The notes: generated by a model not told the origin, from the sequence alone. A stretch of 64,000 nt of DNA from Ophthalmolycus amberensis (GCA_024529925.1 JAFEUB010001185.1:159001-223000); one strand, 5' to 3'. Positions 1 through 13,455 are shown, counted from the stretch's first letter. Translations and numbers: made by a program.

Positions 1-627
1 GGGGCTCCACCTCTTAAACCACTGTAGCGTCACTTTTATTTTCATTTGCACATAACAGCACAACAGAAGAACAAAATAACTCTTACTGCCTGCGGCATGA
101 AAATGTCTCTACATTAATCATTGCAAAAACAATTCATGTCCCTGTCTTCTGTGACGTTCCTCTAGGATCTGCTCCAGTCTCCTAAAAAGCAAGACAAGTC
201 ATTTCAACTGAAGTAATACCTTCTGTTCTTTCAAAGTGTTTGTGGTTCTGTACGTTTCCTGAGAGCTTCTATATATTCATCAGCAACAGATCATTGAGTC
301 ATGCAGACATTCTAAAAGGCATATGACTGAATGTCCTGAATTCATTGTGGGGTCCTGATCTGAAGGAAATATATACTTGTATACAATGTACGTCATTACA
401 TGTCTGAAAGTAAATGAAAAACCTAAAGGAATAGTTCAAAATGTTGGGAAATATGTTTTTTTTTTGATTTTCTTCAGTATGTGGTCTTTGAGACAATGTA
501 CACTGTACATACAGATCTTCAGATGATGCCCATTTTAGGTATACACATATAGAACAAGGAGAAAAAACGGAAAAAAAAAAAAGAACATAAAGAAAAAATA
601 TATATAACTCGGGAGTCTACGGTACAT

Positions 628-995
628 TTATCGATTTATGAAAATAAAGTCAGCTCTATGTATTACGTATGTAACCCATTTTTCCCAACATGACAAAAAT
701 TGTTCCAATTTGTCGTTGACAGATGCTGTTATCTTCTCCATTTTGTAAATGTCCATTGTTATGTCCATCCATGTATTGAGAGTGGGACTCTCTTCTCTTC
801 AACCATTCCTTATGAAATATTTGTCCATTTTAGGTAAATATCCAAGATACATGGTCTTACTTTCTAGGGGTATTTTATCTTTAAAATGGCGGTGTCCCTC
901 TCCAATAGTCTTTGATAACAGAGCAATCCCCAAAAATATGATCATGGTTTGCATTTTGGTTTCCCATCCTCTCCAGCAAACAGGAGTGTTACCAT
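628..995 (-). pseudogene. L1-type LINE ORF2 C-terminal remnant (3' part)
   Basis: Read on the minus strand, this segment gives the end of an L1-clade ORF2. A CWR...IIFLG block is followed by TMYLGYLPKMDKYFI, then after one frameshift by LNTWMDITMDIYKMEKITAS and WEKWVTYVIH, ending at a TAA at 630-628. The pattern (W..I...IYKMEK.T, WEKW..Y) is typical of the last 100 residues of fish L1 ORF2 proteins, downstream of the reverse transcriptase. The frameshift near 800 shows the copy is dead. The upstream part continues beyond the hAT insertion at 2621-2760. Family assignment is from remembered motifs; clade-level identity is moderately sure. Confidence 0.6.
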
Positions 996-2620
996 CAGTG
1001 GCGGCTGGTGGAAAATGTTCTAGGTAGGGCCATCCTATCAATTTCAGCAAACATCCCAGTATGATTTAATGCAAAAACATGAAAGTATCAAACACGCATT
1101 ATTACTTGGCAGTTAAATATTTAACATGTATTCCAACACGAAAAAAATCAGTAAATAACACTTATATAATATAATATAACATGTTCATTTATTGAGATGC
1201 CCCTATGGACCTTATTATAGGAGGTAAAGATCAGGAGAAGTAAACATAAAGTGTAATTATGAATACTGATGTTAAATTAAGCTATGATGAGTTTTCACTG
1301 TTAATTTAACATCTCTATTACATGTTGATGCCTCCATGACCTAAGTTAAGCAGATGAGACTGAGGACAACTATGTAGAATAAAAGATGTTCACTTTGCCT
1401 AATATGTAGCTTGACAGAGTTCTCATGTGTGTCCTGGTGTTCTCATGTTTCCTTACCTCCTCATCCCTCACTCCCGTAACTGTCCGTGCTGGATCTGTCC
1501 CCATTGTTTTAAAAAGCTAAATAAGTTATTAGCATAACGTCATCCAGCTAGCCAAACCTGTCTGGTGTTCAGCTAGTACAGAAGCTTCGCATGTACTGCT
1601 TCCCTTTCCCGCGAGTCTGCTGTCTGATTGTGAGGTCAGGCTGATCTGATATCAGCTATTTGGCTGCAGAATCTCCGCCAAAGTTCTCCTCTCAAACGGG
1701 TCTTGGAGGAGGAGTGCTCGCGCTGGCACCGGCGCCTGTAGAGACTTCTCCTGACGAGAACGCACAGCTTGGGGCCATATCGTTCTGGCCCCACACTGAA
1801 TCTATTTGAGGGCGCTGATTGGCTAAATTGTATGTCACTCATTTGTATCTTTAATCAGCAATTGGCTAAACTGCTTCATAGACCCGTCTCTTTTGGGCCA
1901 AAACGATCAGGCCCCCCTAGCTGCGCGTTCTCAGAGTGTCGTGCACACAGACAGAGAGCACGAGCAGAGAGCACACAGGCGGAGAGCACGAGCAGACGAG
2001 CACACAGGCGGAGAGCACGAGCAGACGAGCACACAGGCGGAGAGCACGAGCAGAGAGCACACAGGCGGAGAGGACGAGCAGACGAGCACACAGGCGGAGA
2101 GGACGAGCAGACGAGCACACAGGCGGAGAGCACGAGCAGACGAGCACACAGGCGGAGAGGACTAGCAGACGAGCACACAGGCGGAGAGGACGAGCAGACG
2201 AGCACACAGGCGGAGAGCACGAGCAGACGAGCACACAGGCGGAGAGGACGAGCAGACGAGCACACAGGCGGAGAGGACGAGCAGACGAGCACACAGGCGG
2301 AGAGCACGAGCAGACGAGCACACAGGCGGAGAGCACGAGCAGACGAGCACACAGGCGGAGAGGACGAGCAGACGAGCACACAGGCGGAGAGGACGAGCAG
2401 ACGAGCACACAGGCGGAGAGGACGAGCAGGAAAAGCATATATTTTGCGCAGATATCATATTTTACACACATTACTGGGTTCATTCCATAGTTCAAAAACA
2501 CAAATATTGACAATTTCTATAATTTATGATTATTATAATTCTTCTTTTTTTTTTTTTCCTTTTTTGTGTGGCTCGTGGTGGGGCCATGCCCCATGGCCCT
2601 CTATTGACCAGCTGCCACTG
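996..2620. mobile_element. Non-autonomous hAT-type DNA transposon (1,625 bp)
   Basis: The left end reads cagtggcggctggt and the right end, reverse complemented, reads cagtggcagctggt, so 13 of 14 terminal bases match. The element is flanked by a perfect 8-bp direct repeat, gttaccat, at 988-995 and 2621-2628. An 8-bp duplication plus CAGTG termini is diagnostic of the hAT superfamily. No transposase-like reading frame is visible inside; the interior holds a 29-bp minisatellite at 1969-2430 and a pair of ggggccatatcg/ggccaaaacgat-like segments near 1771 and 1896 in similar surroundings. It is inserted in an L1 remnant. Confidence 0.8.
1969..2430. repeat. 29-bp minisatellite, 16 copies
   Basis: Sixteen near-perfect tandem units built on gagcacacaggcggagagSac followed by gagcagac (29 bp; S is C or G). 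Unit 3 ends in a slightly altered form, and a degenerate partial unit precedes at about 1942. Because the period is not a multiple of three and contains no stop on either strand, long reading frames exist in several frames on both strands across it. These are artefacts of the repeat, not genes. The C/G variant order is C C C G G C G G C G G C C G G G, which reveals an 87-bp higher-order period in units 4-12. Confidence 0.95.
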
Positions 2621-2760
2621 GTTACCATCATAGTGGCGTTTCTGAGAGGGTGTATTAAAATACCGTATCACATTTTTCCACCCAAACTGCAAGCTGGTAC
2701 ACTTCCATTAAAATGTCCATATTGCTGTCCAGATATAGTTATTCCTCCTTTGTTTTAATA
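2621..2760 (-). pseudogene. L1-type LINE ORF2 remnant (5' part, split by hAT)
   Basis: Minus-strand translation gives GWKNVIRYFNTPSQK then RHYDGN, which runs straight into the TPVCWR block at 995 once the hAT element and one copy of its target duplication are removed. W(K/R)...(R)YF.TP.QK followed by CWR is a familiar fish L1 ORF2 C-terminal block. Upstream (above about 2700) the frame contains stops. This piece and 628-995 are therefore two halves of one LINE interrupted after it had inserted. Confidence 0.55.
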
Positions 2761-3532
2761 TAAGAATGCTGGATGTATTCTATGGTTAAAACCCGGTAAC
2801 CTCCCTGTGAAGACAAGACTCTGGGAAACTGTTCAAAGCCACTGCATAGTTTCAAATTGATTGATACAAATCATTTGTATTTGTGACTTAATTTCAAGTT
2901 TGAGGAAATAGAGATGCATAGTTTTTTTGCCTATAGCTCTCCAGTTGTTGTCAGTGCTGGGAGTGCAGTGTCTGGGTTTGTTGCTGCTCATCCACAGCGC
3001 TGTGCTGTGAGCTGTTAGTGCACTGCTGGACTGGATGATTCTATGAATAGAGGAAGGAAGAGCTAGAGGACCATACATAGCAGTTACAAAAAACCCAAAT
3101 ATCTATAATGTGTATTTATATATAACACTCACAGACAATTGCATACAGTCTAGCAGTGCTTAAATGTCCGAACATGCAAATATCTATAGTTGGTGACGGA
3201 AGCAGCGGCGATGGCACACAGTTTTATGGGTGAGCATTTGCAAATTGCCAATGCCCGAGTGTCACAGATTAGTCTCACTTACAACAGGGCAAACGAGGTA
3301 ATAGAATTAGAATTTCAACTGAACTGTCTGGTTTTCTTTTGCACAGAATCATGAGCATGAGATCAGCAAGCTCCATTGACAAGAGAACAACAGGGCACAG
3401 CGACAATGATGGGCAGAACGCTTTTGTTCCTGTTTTTACAGCTTTTTCAGCTCCACTTACAAATCCCAAACTGTAATCAGTGAGTCCTTTTTTAATGGTG
3501 GCATGCACACTCACACATATATACTCCCACAC

Positions 3533-3580
<48 letters not shown>

Positions 3581-6500
3581 GTGTTACAACCTTGTCCCAT
3601 CAAGCAAATTACATGGCTCTCTGTTCACCCCCAGAGGTCATTTGACCTCATGGCCTGTCGGGCAACAAGCTGCTCCGCTAATCAGGGGAGAGCTTCCTCT
3701 CTCCAGGGAGAGACATATGGCGAGCAGCACTGTGACATCACAGCAAATAACAACCACTGTGACGTCACAATGAAGGCTCTGCAGTGGCGCCATGAATCTC
3801 TTTGTGAGCACATCTGGCTCCACTATGGAGGTCTACTGCCAAGCTGGCTGTAACGTCCATATACACAACTACAAGGCTGGAGGAGTTTGCACATCCATGT
3901 TCTGCAGTGGTGTCTACAGTGTCGGGCTTCCGGGCCTTAAATTAGCGGCGTTTTTTTTTAATCTAGCCCTGAATCTTTCTGACAAAGAACAAAAACTATA
4001 ATCATCATGACATGTAAATCATTGCCGACCACCCGACCCTTGATGCTGTGCTTGTGCTTGTGTGTTTTGAGACTAAGGTGATGGGGGGGGGGGGCTGGGT
4101 AAAATGCTTTTATAGCAACCATTTAGAGAACCACTGGTTCATTGACGAATGTAGCTAGCTAATTGCATACCTGTGATAGCATGCTGCTGGTGGTGCATTC
4201 TGATGTGTTTGCCGGAGAACTAACGCGTCAACAAGCTAATTAGCGTCTAGGCTAACAGCGTTGCCTGAACATGATAATTGGTCAGTCGGCTAATGTTAGC
4301 CGCTGCGTCGTTTAGCTCCTGGTAGCCTGTGTGTGTTTAGGTATAGGCCTATGTGATGCTACCTTTGTTTGATGGTCGGTCAAAGGTCATCATCTGCTGG
4401 GCATTTAAATTCAATGTGTCCTGCTTTATGGATGGATATATTGATTTTTTTGGGAGAGAGCAGGCTGGCAAGCGGAAGAGAGAAGAAGTTAAGTTGAGTT
4501 GAGTACAAAGGGTCGAGGGGACAATAGAATGTGTTGGACTAGAAGTCAGGCCAGCTCAGCAATAAGAGCATTACACATAAAACATAGAATAAGATAAAAG
4601 ATCAGATAAAAAAAGATGATGAGGTAAACTACTCATGATACTTTGAGTGTTATGATAATCATAATACATTTGAAATAAATATGGAGTGTGAAAGCACCTT
4701 TCACACACTGAATGACACTGTGGGCTATGCAGTGTAAAAAAGTGCTAAAAAGTACACTAACAAAGGGACTAAAAACATGTCTGTCTGTCAGAGGCTCTGA
4801 CAGGTTAAACTTGTTAAAGGGACGATTGAGATATCTCCTAAAACTAGAGATTCCTCAGATACTACTAATAACAATGTGGTATTGGTGCACTGGGTGTCTG
4901 ACATCATTTATGCATCTCCCTGTTCTTCAGAAGTCCATTTTGTCCATGCAGAGCAGTTGTCTTAGCATTACAAAATAAAATTTCAAATGTAATGTAATGT
5001 TTGCACAGTTTTGGCAGTAGGACTCTAGAAAGAATAGCAGAGACCACTCAAAAGAAATTCCCTCCACATGCGAGCACAAGCCGACCTCAGCCCTGGATAG
5101 TCTGCGCTTAGCCTATCCTAAGGCCCCTGCTCTCTGCTGCACAGAATGATTTGTAATTACTTTGACAATATTCCGATTTTTCATCAGAAGATTATTTTAG
5201 CATTGTCATCAAGTCAATGATGTACGACCAAATAGCCGCAGAACTACGGTAATAACATTCCCATCAGCTTCAGCTATACTGTTAGCATGCTAACATGCTA
5301 AATGATATGGTGAACATGGTGAACATTATACCTGTTAAACATCAGGGGCGGGTTGCACCAGCTGGTCTTTACTAAGCCCGGCCCTTACTGCTAAGTGTCT
5401 TTAGAATGGACTTCATGTCGGTTGCACCAACCAAACTTAAGCCTAGTTTTAACTACGCCTGGTCTTAGTAATGCACGTTTGTGTGAATGCCCAACTATTG
5501 CCTGGCAGCATGCGTTGCTCGGATACACTGATAACAATCTCCTGCTATCTCTTTAATGTGTAGCCATTCATTTAGCATTTGCAGCGAAAATTATTATTTG
5601 TAGTCCATTTTAAGCTGTTTCAACTCATTCTGGATTTGGCTATCGGTGTATTTTACAACATTAGGACTTAAATAAAGACTATTCAAGTTCGTACTGGGAA
5701 GTTAATTTACCGTTGGTTTACCTCAAAAAAGAAAATATGGGGAGAAGTCATTTTGGGCCCAATGGCTCACCTACCGGGAAGGTGTAAGTACACGGTTTGG
5801 CCACTTTGTCAGATTTTCAAATTTGGCTTCGAAGCCCGCCACTCTTCCTGGGAGCTTGGTTAATACACTGACCTTAGCACTTAGCACTTAGCTTAAAACT
5901 TGCTGTGCCTAAACCAGCGGTTCCCAGTGTGGGGCCTCTATAAAAACTAAAAGACCAGGTGCCAGATCATAAGGACGCATCAAGAAGAATCTACTAAAAC
6001 GGCGGACACAGCATCGCAAAAAAAAAAAAAATATAAATTAAATATACAGTGTAAATACATATCAGAGTCAAGCCATACTCGAACAAACGTTTTATTAGGC
6101 AGAAACAGAATAAATAGTAATAATTTGGAAATGAGAGCCGGCATTAAATGACCCGTAAAATGTTCTTAAAAGTGAAATGCTATTCATACACCTTGTTATT
6201 TACTATGTGTGGTCAGGTGGTATTCATAGGAAGACCGTGTACAGTACACTGGGAGAACAGGGGGGTTCCTGGGGGCCCAGCAGCATATGTTTGCCCCGTC
6301 GCCCTATAGCGCTATGCCAACACCCTTTGCTATTGCTTAATTGAAGTAGTCAATGGGCGGTGAATTAAATGAATGTGTTTGGATCATTATAGGATCTCCC
6401 TTTGCTTCTCTGTGTTGCACATGTTTGGCAACAAAGCAGTAAAACCTGCCCCCATGTTTTAATAAATGGATCATTCAAATACAATGGATTTCTTGTACTT

Positions 6501-7260
6501 GTACATTTTGGCCATTCATCCTCTTTTTTTTAATTTTAGCTATTTTCTTGGTAAAACAAAAAGTGTGTAAAAAAGCTCAATGGAAGGTTTCTTCGATGGC
6601 GCAGCGTGGGTGAATTCAGTTACATACACTCCTTGGCATAAGTAACAGTAGACTTACTTCTAGATTGCTAATTTAATTTCAAATGAAGTTTCCTGACACA
6701 CAGTGAGCTGACTTGTCTTAATAAATTTAAAAAAAGTTTTTGCTGAAATCCAATCAACGTAATCAGCGTAAATGTGCCAGAGTTACCTCATGCTAATGGG
6801 CTTTGTAAGGACCTTGGCATGTACGCTGCTTGGCTAATATTCACAGTGCAACAATGAAACCACTGACACAGAGGATGCAATCATCTGCAATCATTTTAAT
6901 GCAATTATTTGAATGGATTTGTACATATTTATAAATGGTGATGATGTTGCCGTCCTCAACAAATGTTATATTTAGCTGCCTGGCAAGCCGGTGAGCACGG
7001 CTTTGACTAGTGAAAAGATTTCACGGCCCTTGAATAAACCTTCTGCAAATGGCACTGCTGATGAATATAGAGCCATTGAAAAGCTGTTTGGAATAATAGT
7101 TATTATATTATATTAACAAATGCAATTATAAGCATGCATCAGAAAAACAGACTTACTAACAGAACAGGGAAGTCTAACAAATGTGTTTTAAAAAGGTTTT
7201 TTTTTATCATAGAGAGACCACAGGGAGGCTCTGAGGTGTAATGTTCACTACCAGGTGAAC
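2761..7260. other. No gene recognised; simple repeats and possible DNA-element debris
   Basis: I see no conserved coding block on either strand. An (AC)n microsatellite lies at 3535-3577 and a G-run at 4083-4094. At 5345-5930 a stretch starting gggcgggttgcaccag and rich in ttagcacttagc and cttaagcc motifs resembles a decayed non-autonomous DNA element, but I could not find matching ends. The rest is unique-looking AT-rich sequence. Confidence 0.5.
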
Positions 7261-7615
7261 CCATAGACTGTATATAAGAAGTGACTGTAATCACTGTGAC
7301 GTCACCCATTGGTCACCATCGTGGTTATTGGCCGTTGCCGTTTAGTTTTTTGCAACCAGAAGTGCCGCAAGAGGGTGAAGCACAACTGAACACCCAACTG
7401 AACCCTTAGGAGATTTTAGGCAACCAACATGTTACAATTAACTTAATGAACCGTATCACACTGAAGGGTTTAAGTTCTAAGACTAAAACACAGACACCCA
7501 AACCGGACAACGCCGTGATAGCCACCTGTCAATCACAAGGTAACCCTGCTCAAAGCATCCCCTGCTTTATGGTCTGTTTGACTCTAAATGGACCATCATT
7601 TACTAAATAAACATC
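7261..7615 (+). repeat. Dispersed fish repeat, copy 1 (inverted copy at 31.1-31.55 kb)
   Basis: Starts ccatagactgtatataagaag, followed by gtgacgtcacccattgg, and ends near ctaaatggaccatcatttac. The same landmarks occur in reverse complement at 31,279-31,548. The combination of a tatataagaagtg start and the gtgacgtcacccattgg block is a very common interspersed sequence in percomorph fish. Its class is not certain to me; it has no coding capacity. Confidence 0.65.
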
Positions 7616-10600
7616 CACACAAGCTACAAAACAAAACTCGCCAAAGAAACGCAGTCCTGCTTGGGTAAAAAACGGTGCTGACGTTAACGGAGGTTGCAGT
7701 TACGTTTAAGCGTGCAATCAAGCTCTGTTCAGTAAAAATGGCTCCTGGGCGAAGGTAAAGTATTACATTTTCATCATATGTTCAAATGTAATCTTTTATA
7801 ATTTTATTTTTGGCTAAAATAGATATACAGCCTGCAAAATAATGCTGAATAAAATGTAATCTAAGCAAATATTTCAATAAAAATGCAACTTAGTATTTCA
7901 TTACCATATGAAATGTGTATTTGTAAACAGAAAAACCCTCTAGCTGACAATAAAGTACGGTAAAAGGATAACATTTAGAATATTTGGCTGTTTACACTGA
8001 CTTCGGGATAGTTGAGTTTATTCTTTCGGGCGGTTTCGGTGGTGATGAAAAGAGTTAGTCTGGAGCCTTGTATACCAACTGCTATGAGACAAAAATACTG
8101 ATTGGTATGAGCTGTGTTGTATGAGCCGATACGGCTCATCGAAGATGGGCAATCAGTATCAGAGACAACACTGTGATTGGGGCATCTCTAATTGTATTAT
8201 TAAATTGTTATACCATTTATATTATATTCGTTATATAAAGAATAGACGTATATTTACATCACACCAGCAACTACAGTTTTTATGTCGATATCTGTCGAGG
8301 ATGTGAAATATTTATTTCAAAATGAAACACTTCTTGTTTGCGTGTCAAAATAAAAGATCTTTATGTGGAAAAAATGCCTTCATTTGTTAATACAAGGCTT
8401 TTATTCTGAAATATTTGCAGAACAACGTGACTTGTGCGGCTCCATAAATGAATAGAGTAAGCTACAGGCTATTAATTGTGGATTGTTAGTATTAGTTACA
8501 AATGAGCGTACGCTTCTTAACAATTTTTCTGTCGAATATAGATATTGTCATTTATGATGAAATGAAATATTCTGGCCATTATGAAAGGTAAAACTGTGGG
8601 TGTGGACAGTCGTGAGTTAGAACTATCCATGTTCACCGGCACAAAGTTGTTCTCAAATGTCAACCAGAGATGGCAATTGCCAGCGGTCAACTCAGGCAAG
8701 TTCCATGATATACACGAAGAGACAAAACAGGTGAATTCATCAAGAAACCCCAAACGTTTAATAATAAAGGGAGCAAACAGTAGATGTTAATGATTGCCAA
8801 TATTTCCAAGCAGCAACTATCAAGAATGTGGAAGACGTCCGTAAGCAGAAGAACTATTACAGTAAATCCAGCATTGACCTTTGAATTCATTTGGTCCACT
8901 TCATGTGAAGTATCGTAACTGACTGTGACAGTCATGTGGTAATTACAATGTGGTCACATGACCATGCGCTTTCCAAAATGATAAGGTTCACCCAAGTGCA
9001 CCATTAATCAAGTAACCAGTGATGGATTGTGGGATATTTTTGGATTGTGGGCATCAAGGGATGTATTGGAAAATGTCTAAACAAGGTGAAAGAATGCCGT
9101 ATTTCTTAATTAACTAAATGGAACAGGCCTTGTACACCCATTATGATGTATTCAGCAGTGTTTAAGGCCTCGGGCCAACGACCAGCTTAACATGCCCCGT
9201 TGGTGTACACGCCATCCATCCCACACACACTCCTGTAACTTCAAACTGGGATTACAGATAGCGCCATTGAGCAATCAAACACACAAAGAGGATGTGGTCG
9301 GTTGAATCACTTGCGCTATATATTGCCAATTTGTAGAAGGTAATTTCAATAAATCAGAGTTCTGCTTTGTGAAACCAAGTGAACTGTGGAAAGTCGGTTT
9401 GAAACTGTGGGGAACTGCAGAGTCCAAAATACATTGGGTCAGGACATGTTATGAAAAGACATTCATTCAGTGAAATTACTTACTGGCATTTTTCTAACCA
9501 AATAATAGCCAATCGTGATCATGATCATAATAGCCAAGCGGATAGATGACTTCTCAGATGTCTCTGCATTAGGTCTCATAGCCACAGCTGCTTCTTGGCC
9601 TAAAACTGGTCTATTCCTTTTTAAAGTTTTAAAGTCGAGTCCAATGTCTTTGGACAGACCACAGTATTTCGAGCCTCCAAAGCATCATGACTAACAAAAA
9701 ATGCTCGACGTATAATTGAGTCCCCTTTATCCTTCTTGTGAGCTTGCACACTGCAGAGACTATCTTTTGGAGTAATTTGTAGGCAGCCGTATTATCCAGA
9801 TCATAAATATGAACCTAACAGCGTGTCATCTGAATGATTTCATTTGATTCATTATCTTGCTCTTGACTCACAGTGTAAGACACCGTAATAGCTTCATGTT
9901 GTGTTGGAGTGAATGAATGCTTTGAACATTTCTTCACTCCAGTCACCTCTGGTCAGTGATTGCAGAGCATTCTGACTGTGACAAAGACAAAAGCACAGAT
10001 CTCTCAAAATTGCTCAGTGTGCAGTTCTAATTGTACCAGAATCATACGCAGCTTGACACCATGTTGCTCAGCCACTCACTGGCACTGTTTCTTCTTTATT
10101 CTTTATCTGATCATTTACACAGTTTGACAAATTCTTCTTTTTTTTTCTCATGTTAGTTCATCTTGCAGGGGAATGGCGACTGTAGATATTGTCACAACAC
10201 AGTGAAACCATTGTAATTAATCTGGTTTAAATCTGGACAGGAAAACACTGCCACTAAATTGGAACTGTCAAAAAACCACAGAATACAGATAGATCCTCAT
10301 ACAACATTTTGTTCACGTCAATTTTCCGCTCGTTACATGCATACAGTCTTTTAAAATAAAGGTGATCTGCAACACGAGGAGCGATAGCGGCTAGTGCACT
10401 CTGTTAAACCGGACCCTGACCATCAAACCTCCCCTCCTCCTGCTGGAACATCTACCCCCTACTCTGGCTGTCCTCATCACCGGTAGCTGTCCTCAGCTAC
10501 AGAAAGACACCCTCCCTTCCAAAAGGGCTGCCTCAACAATGAGGTTGACTTCCATGTCTTAACTGCCTTTTGTCTCTCAATCCCCAGTCTTTCCCACACT

Positions 10601-11727
10601 CAGACACACCTGTTGTCAGTTCAGTTGATGAGCCCATTCACATCACAACATGAAGATTGTTTTTCGCACCCTCTGCACGGGCTCCCCTTACCTCTCCACT
10701 TGCGATATATAACAACTGTGCCACCATAGTTCTGCTTCCATTTTTTCGTCAGCGTCCAGCAGGCAGCAAATGAAGAAGTGAAGAAGATGAAGACGCCCAG
10801 CAGTGTTCGTTGGTGTACTGGCTGCCTTGGAGCTGTCCACGCCAAGCTTACCCTCCGTGCCGCCTTCCTTACAGGGAGGACGGACGCACAGTAATCGTAG
10901 AGCCAAATGTCCTAAAACTCCTTTTGGTCTAGAATCAATTCTCTGGTCGGGTTTTCCCTTCCGCCTCATCACAGCAGTCTCTAGAGGCTGCTGGTTTATG
11001 CTTCGAGGAAGGTGTTTGTTTCACGGTGAAAGCCCATTGACCCTTTTGGCGTTTGCTTCAACATATATATTCATAGAATATTCATAGAGATGGGGACGCA
11101 CATCCACGTAAGCATGAAATTATGACTTTGTTACGACAATTTCACATGGAATCTCTCCCACTCAACCTCTCCCTATCTCTCATACCTACACCCCTAACTC
11201 TGTCTCGTACTTGTTGTCTCTACGCATCCATGTCTTGAATGTCTCTCTCTTTTCTCCACGTTTGCCCTCCGCCTCCTTCCGTCTTCCACTCGTTACCGTT
11301 TTATAGGCTTGTTAGTTCCACTTGAGATGCCAAATGACAAACAATCTAAACCCAGTGAGCCGCTACCTTGCTGCCCTCGTAGAGCTGCAGAGTCTGAACA
11401 AACAGGATATGAGCTGAAACACTCACACAGTCCGCCCCCGCCCGCCAACCACCAACCCTCATCGACACTTAAACACACATATGTTGGGTAACGACAAGCA
11501 CAAAGTCGTTTTTAGCCTTTGAATTGACAGCGTGAAGAGGCAGTGAGCAGGGCCAGGGCAGCTACTGTTGCTGCGGGGACGTTTACCCTTCATTTTCAAG
11601 CTTGATTGATTCTTTATCACTGAAATACTTTTGAAATAATCCTAGCCATATCATTTGTATTGGTATGTGTGAGTATATTTTAATTTTAAATTATATTTTA
11701 TATATTGTTATGACTACATATTGTTGT
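7616..11727. other. No gene recognised
   Basis: AT-rich unique-looking sequence with short open frames only (none over about 95 codons) and no recognisable protein motif on either strand. No strong repeat was seen. Confidence 0.5.
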
Positions 11728-11937
11728 GACTACATGTCATCATTCACCCATTCACACCCATTTATACACTAATGGCAGGGGCTACCATGCACGGTGCAAC
11801 CTACAGCCATTCATACCCATTGATACACCGCAGGAGCAGTGTCTTGCCCAAGGACACATCGACACGGACTAGTGGAGGCGGGGATCGAACCCCGATCCTC
11901 TGATTGAAGGACCACCCTGCTCCATCACTGGCCCACA
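11728..11937 (+). repeat. Dispersed repeat, direct copy 1
   Basis: Contains catgtcatcattcaccc, ggcaggggctaccatgca, and cttgcccaaggacacatcg, ending in gggatcgaacccc and gatcctctgatt. The same blocks recur in the same order and orientation at 13,456-13,645. The sequence is a familiar teleost interspersed repeat, probably a LINE 3' tail or derived SINE; the gggatcgaacccc stretch superficially resembles a tRNA B box but there is no tRNA fold around it. Confidence 0.65.
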
Positions 11938-13455
11938 GTTGCCAAGGAAACCATGGAATTTAATTTCAAACATAATTTACAATTCACATTGCAACAATGA
12001 GGGCTGATGGTGAGTGGTATTAATATCAGAGAGGGTCTGTGGGATTACCATCCTGAATTGTTCCTCTGAGAGGCATTTGAATATCCTGCATCATAGCTCA
12101 ATTAATAATGCTGTTGCAGAAGTTGAAACAAAAAACAAAGACAAATCCGTGGAGTGATTGCAAAAATGTATAAATATGTAAATATGATAAACAATTGACT
12201 GTTTTTAAACATTGACCCCTGAGATGGAGTGGTTGTGGTAAAGTGTGTTTTTTGTTGGTTTCAGTGTCCAAGGCCCAGGTCTGTTTGGTGTATACAGGTT
12301 TAGTGCACAGGCTGTGACACAAACACATTACCAACTTTCAATCCAGTTTCCTTATCCCTATTCAATGTGTATTGTGCTTTATTTGCTTGTTTGTTTTTTT
12401 ACATCCGTTTGTGTCAAATGGCGTATGAATTTAAGCATGGTATAGAATGTTGGATGGGAAGTATAAATTATAAAAACAATGTATCTAGTAAAACAAAAAA
12501 CATAAGCAACCCATGTGAACGATAAAAATCATGTGACACCCCAGCTCCCACACACAGGGTGCTTCTCCTTTATCAAACATCTGCCGATACTGTGTTCTGT
12601 TATTGGCCCTGGGCCTTGGTGAGTGACTGTTCCACGCTACTATCTGAGCCATCAGCGCGCTTGTGTGTGTGTTGGACGTGTGTGTTTGTTTTCTGTGGTG
12701 GAGGGGAGGTGCAGGGGTGAACAAACATGTCCTTTTGAGTCTCCGGCTGCAGAGCTAATATTGACCAGCGTGCCCGGCCACATGCAGAAGGTCAAATTAA
12801 GCACAGTAGCGACGGTCGCAGGGCACAAAGAGCCAATGACACGCCTTATCACCTGGATGAATTAGCCTCCGTCTGTCAGACTGATCACCAACACACCACC
12901 AAATGAGAGAGGGATTGGGGCGGGGTTGTATTTCAAAGGATCCTTTTTCGGCATTTATTCTTTCCCGCCACCTCCTGTACAGATAAGAAGAACTAGAAAA
13001 AGGGCTTTAGCATGTCGAACTGAAGACATACTACTAAGCACTCACTTCCTGTTCTTCTAGTTTTCTTTTCTTTTCTTTTAGTAACTTATGAAACAAGAAT
13101 CCCTTGAAGCAAGTTCCTTAATTTAACCCTGAAAACAGGGTTAAATGAAACACCTTCAACACCTTCCTACCTTAGGGTTTTTACACATTCATTTGAAATA
13201 CTTGAAACATATTTTAAATATAAATCAGGTGTTGATTAAGTTTTGTTTTTCAGATGCAAACACACAAAATTGACACACATGAGGACAATTATTGAAACTG
13301 ACACAGGTCTTGTTTTCGGCGTTGCGCCCACTTTTCACATTGACATGGCACTTTTTGCAACACACTTCACACAGTTATCACTAAAGGCCTGAAGGGACCT
13401 GTGACTTCCTGTTTACAGAGCTCTTCTAGTCTTCCAACCACTCAAAGTACTTTAA
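11938..13455. other. No gene recognised; possible conserved non-coding block
   Basis: No convincing coding sequence. Positions 12,745-12,890 are compositionally balanced and free of repeats, with homeodomain-like attaag and attag cores, in contrast to the AT-rich surroundings. That is a weak hint of a conserved non-coding element and cannot be tested from one sequence. Confidence 0.3.

Noticed and set aside
1769..2758. 329-codon plus-strand open frame and several overlapping Arg/Ser- or Cys/Leu-rich frames on both strands
   Set aside because: All are produced by the 29-bp stop-free minisatellite inside the hAT element; no domain, no splice support.
11880..11935. tRNA-like B-box phrase gggatcgaacccc
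   Set aside because: It lies inside a dispersed repeat and there is no cloverleaf-compatible sequence upstream.
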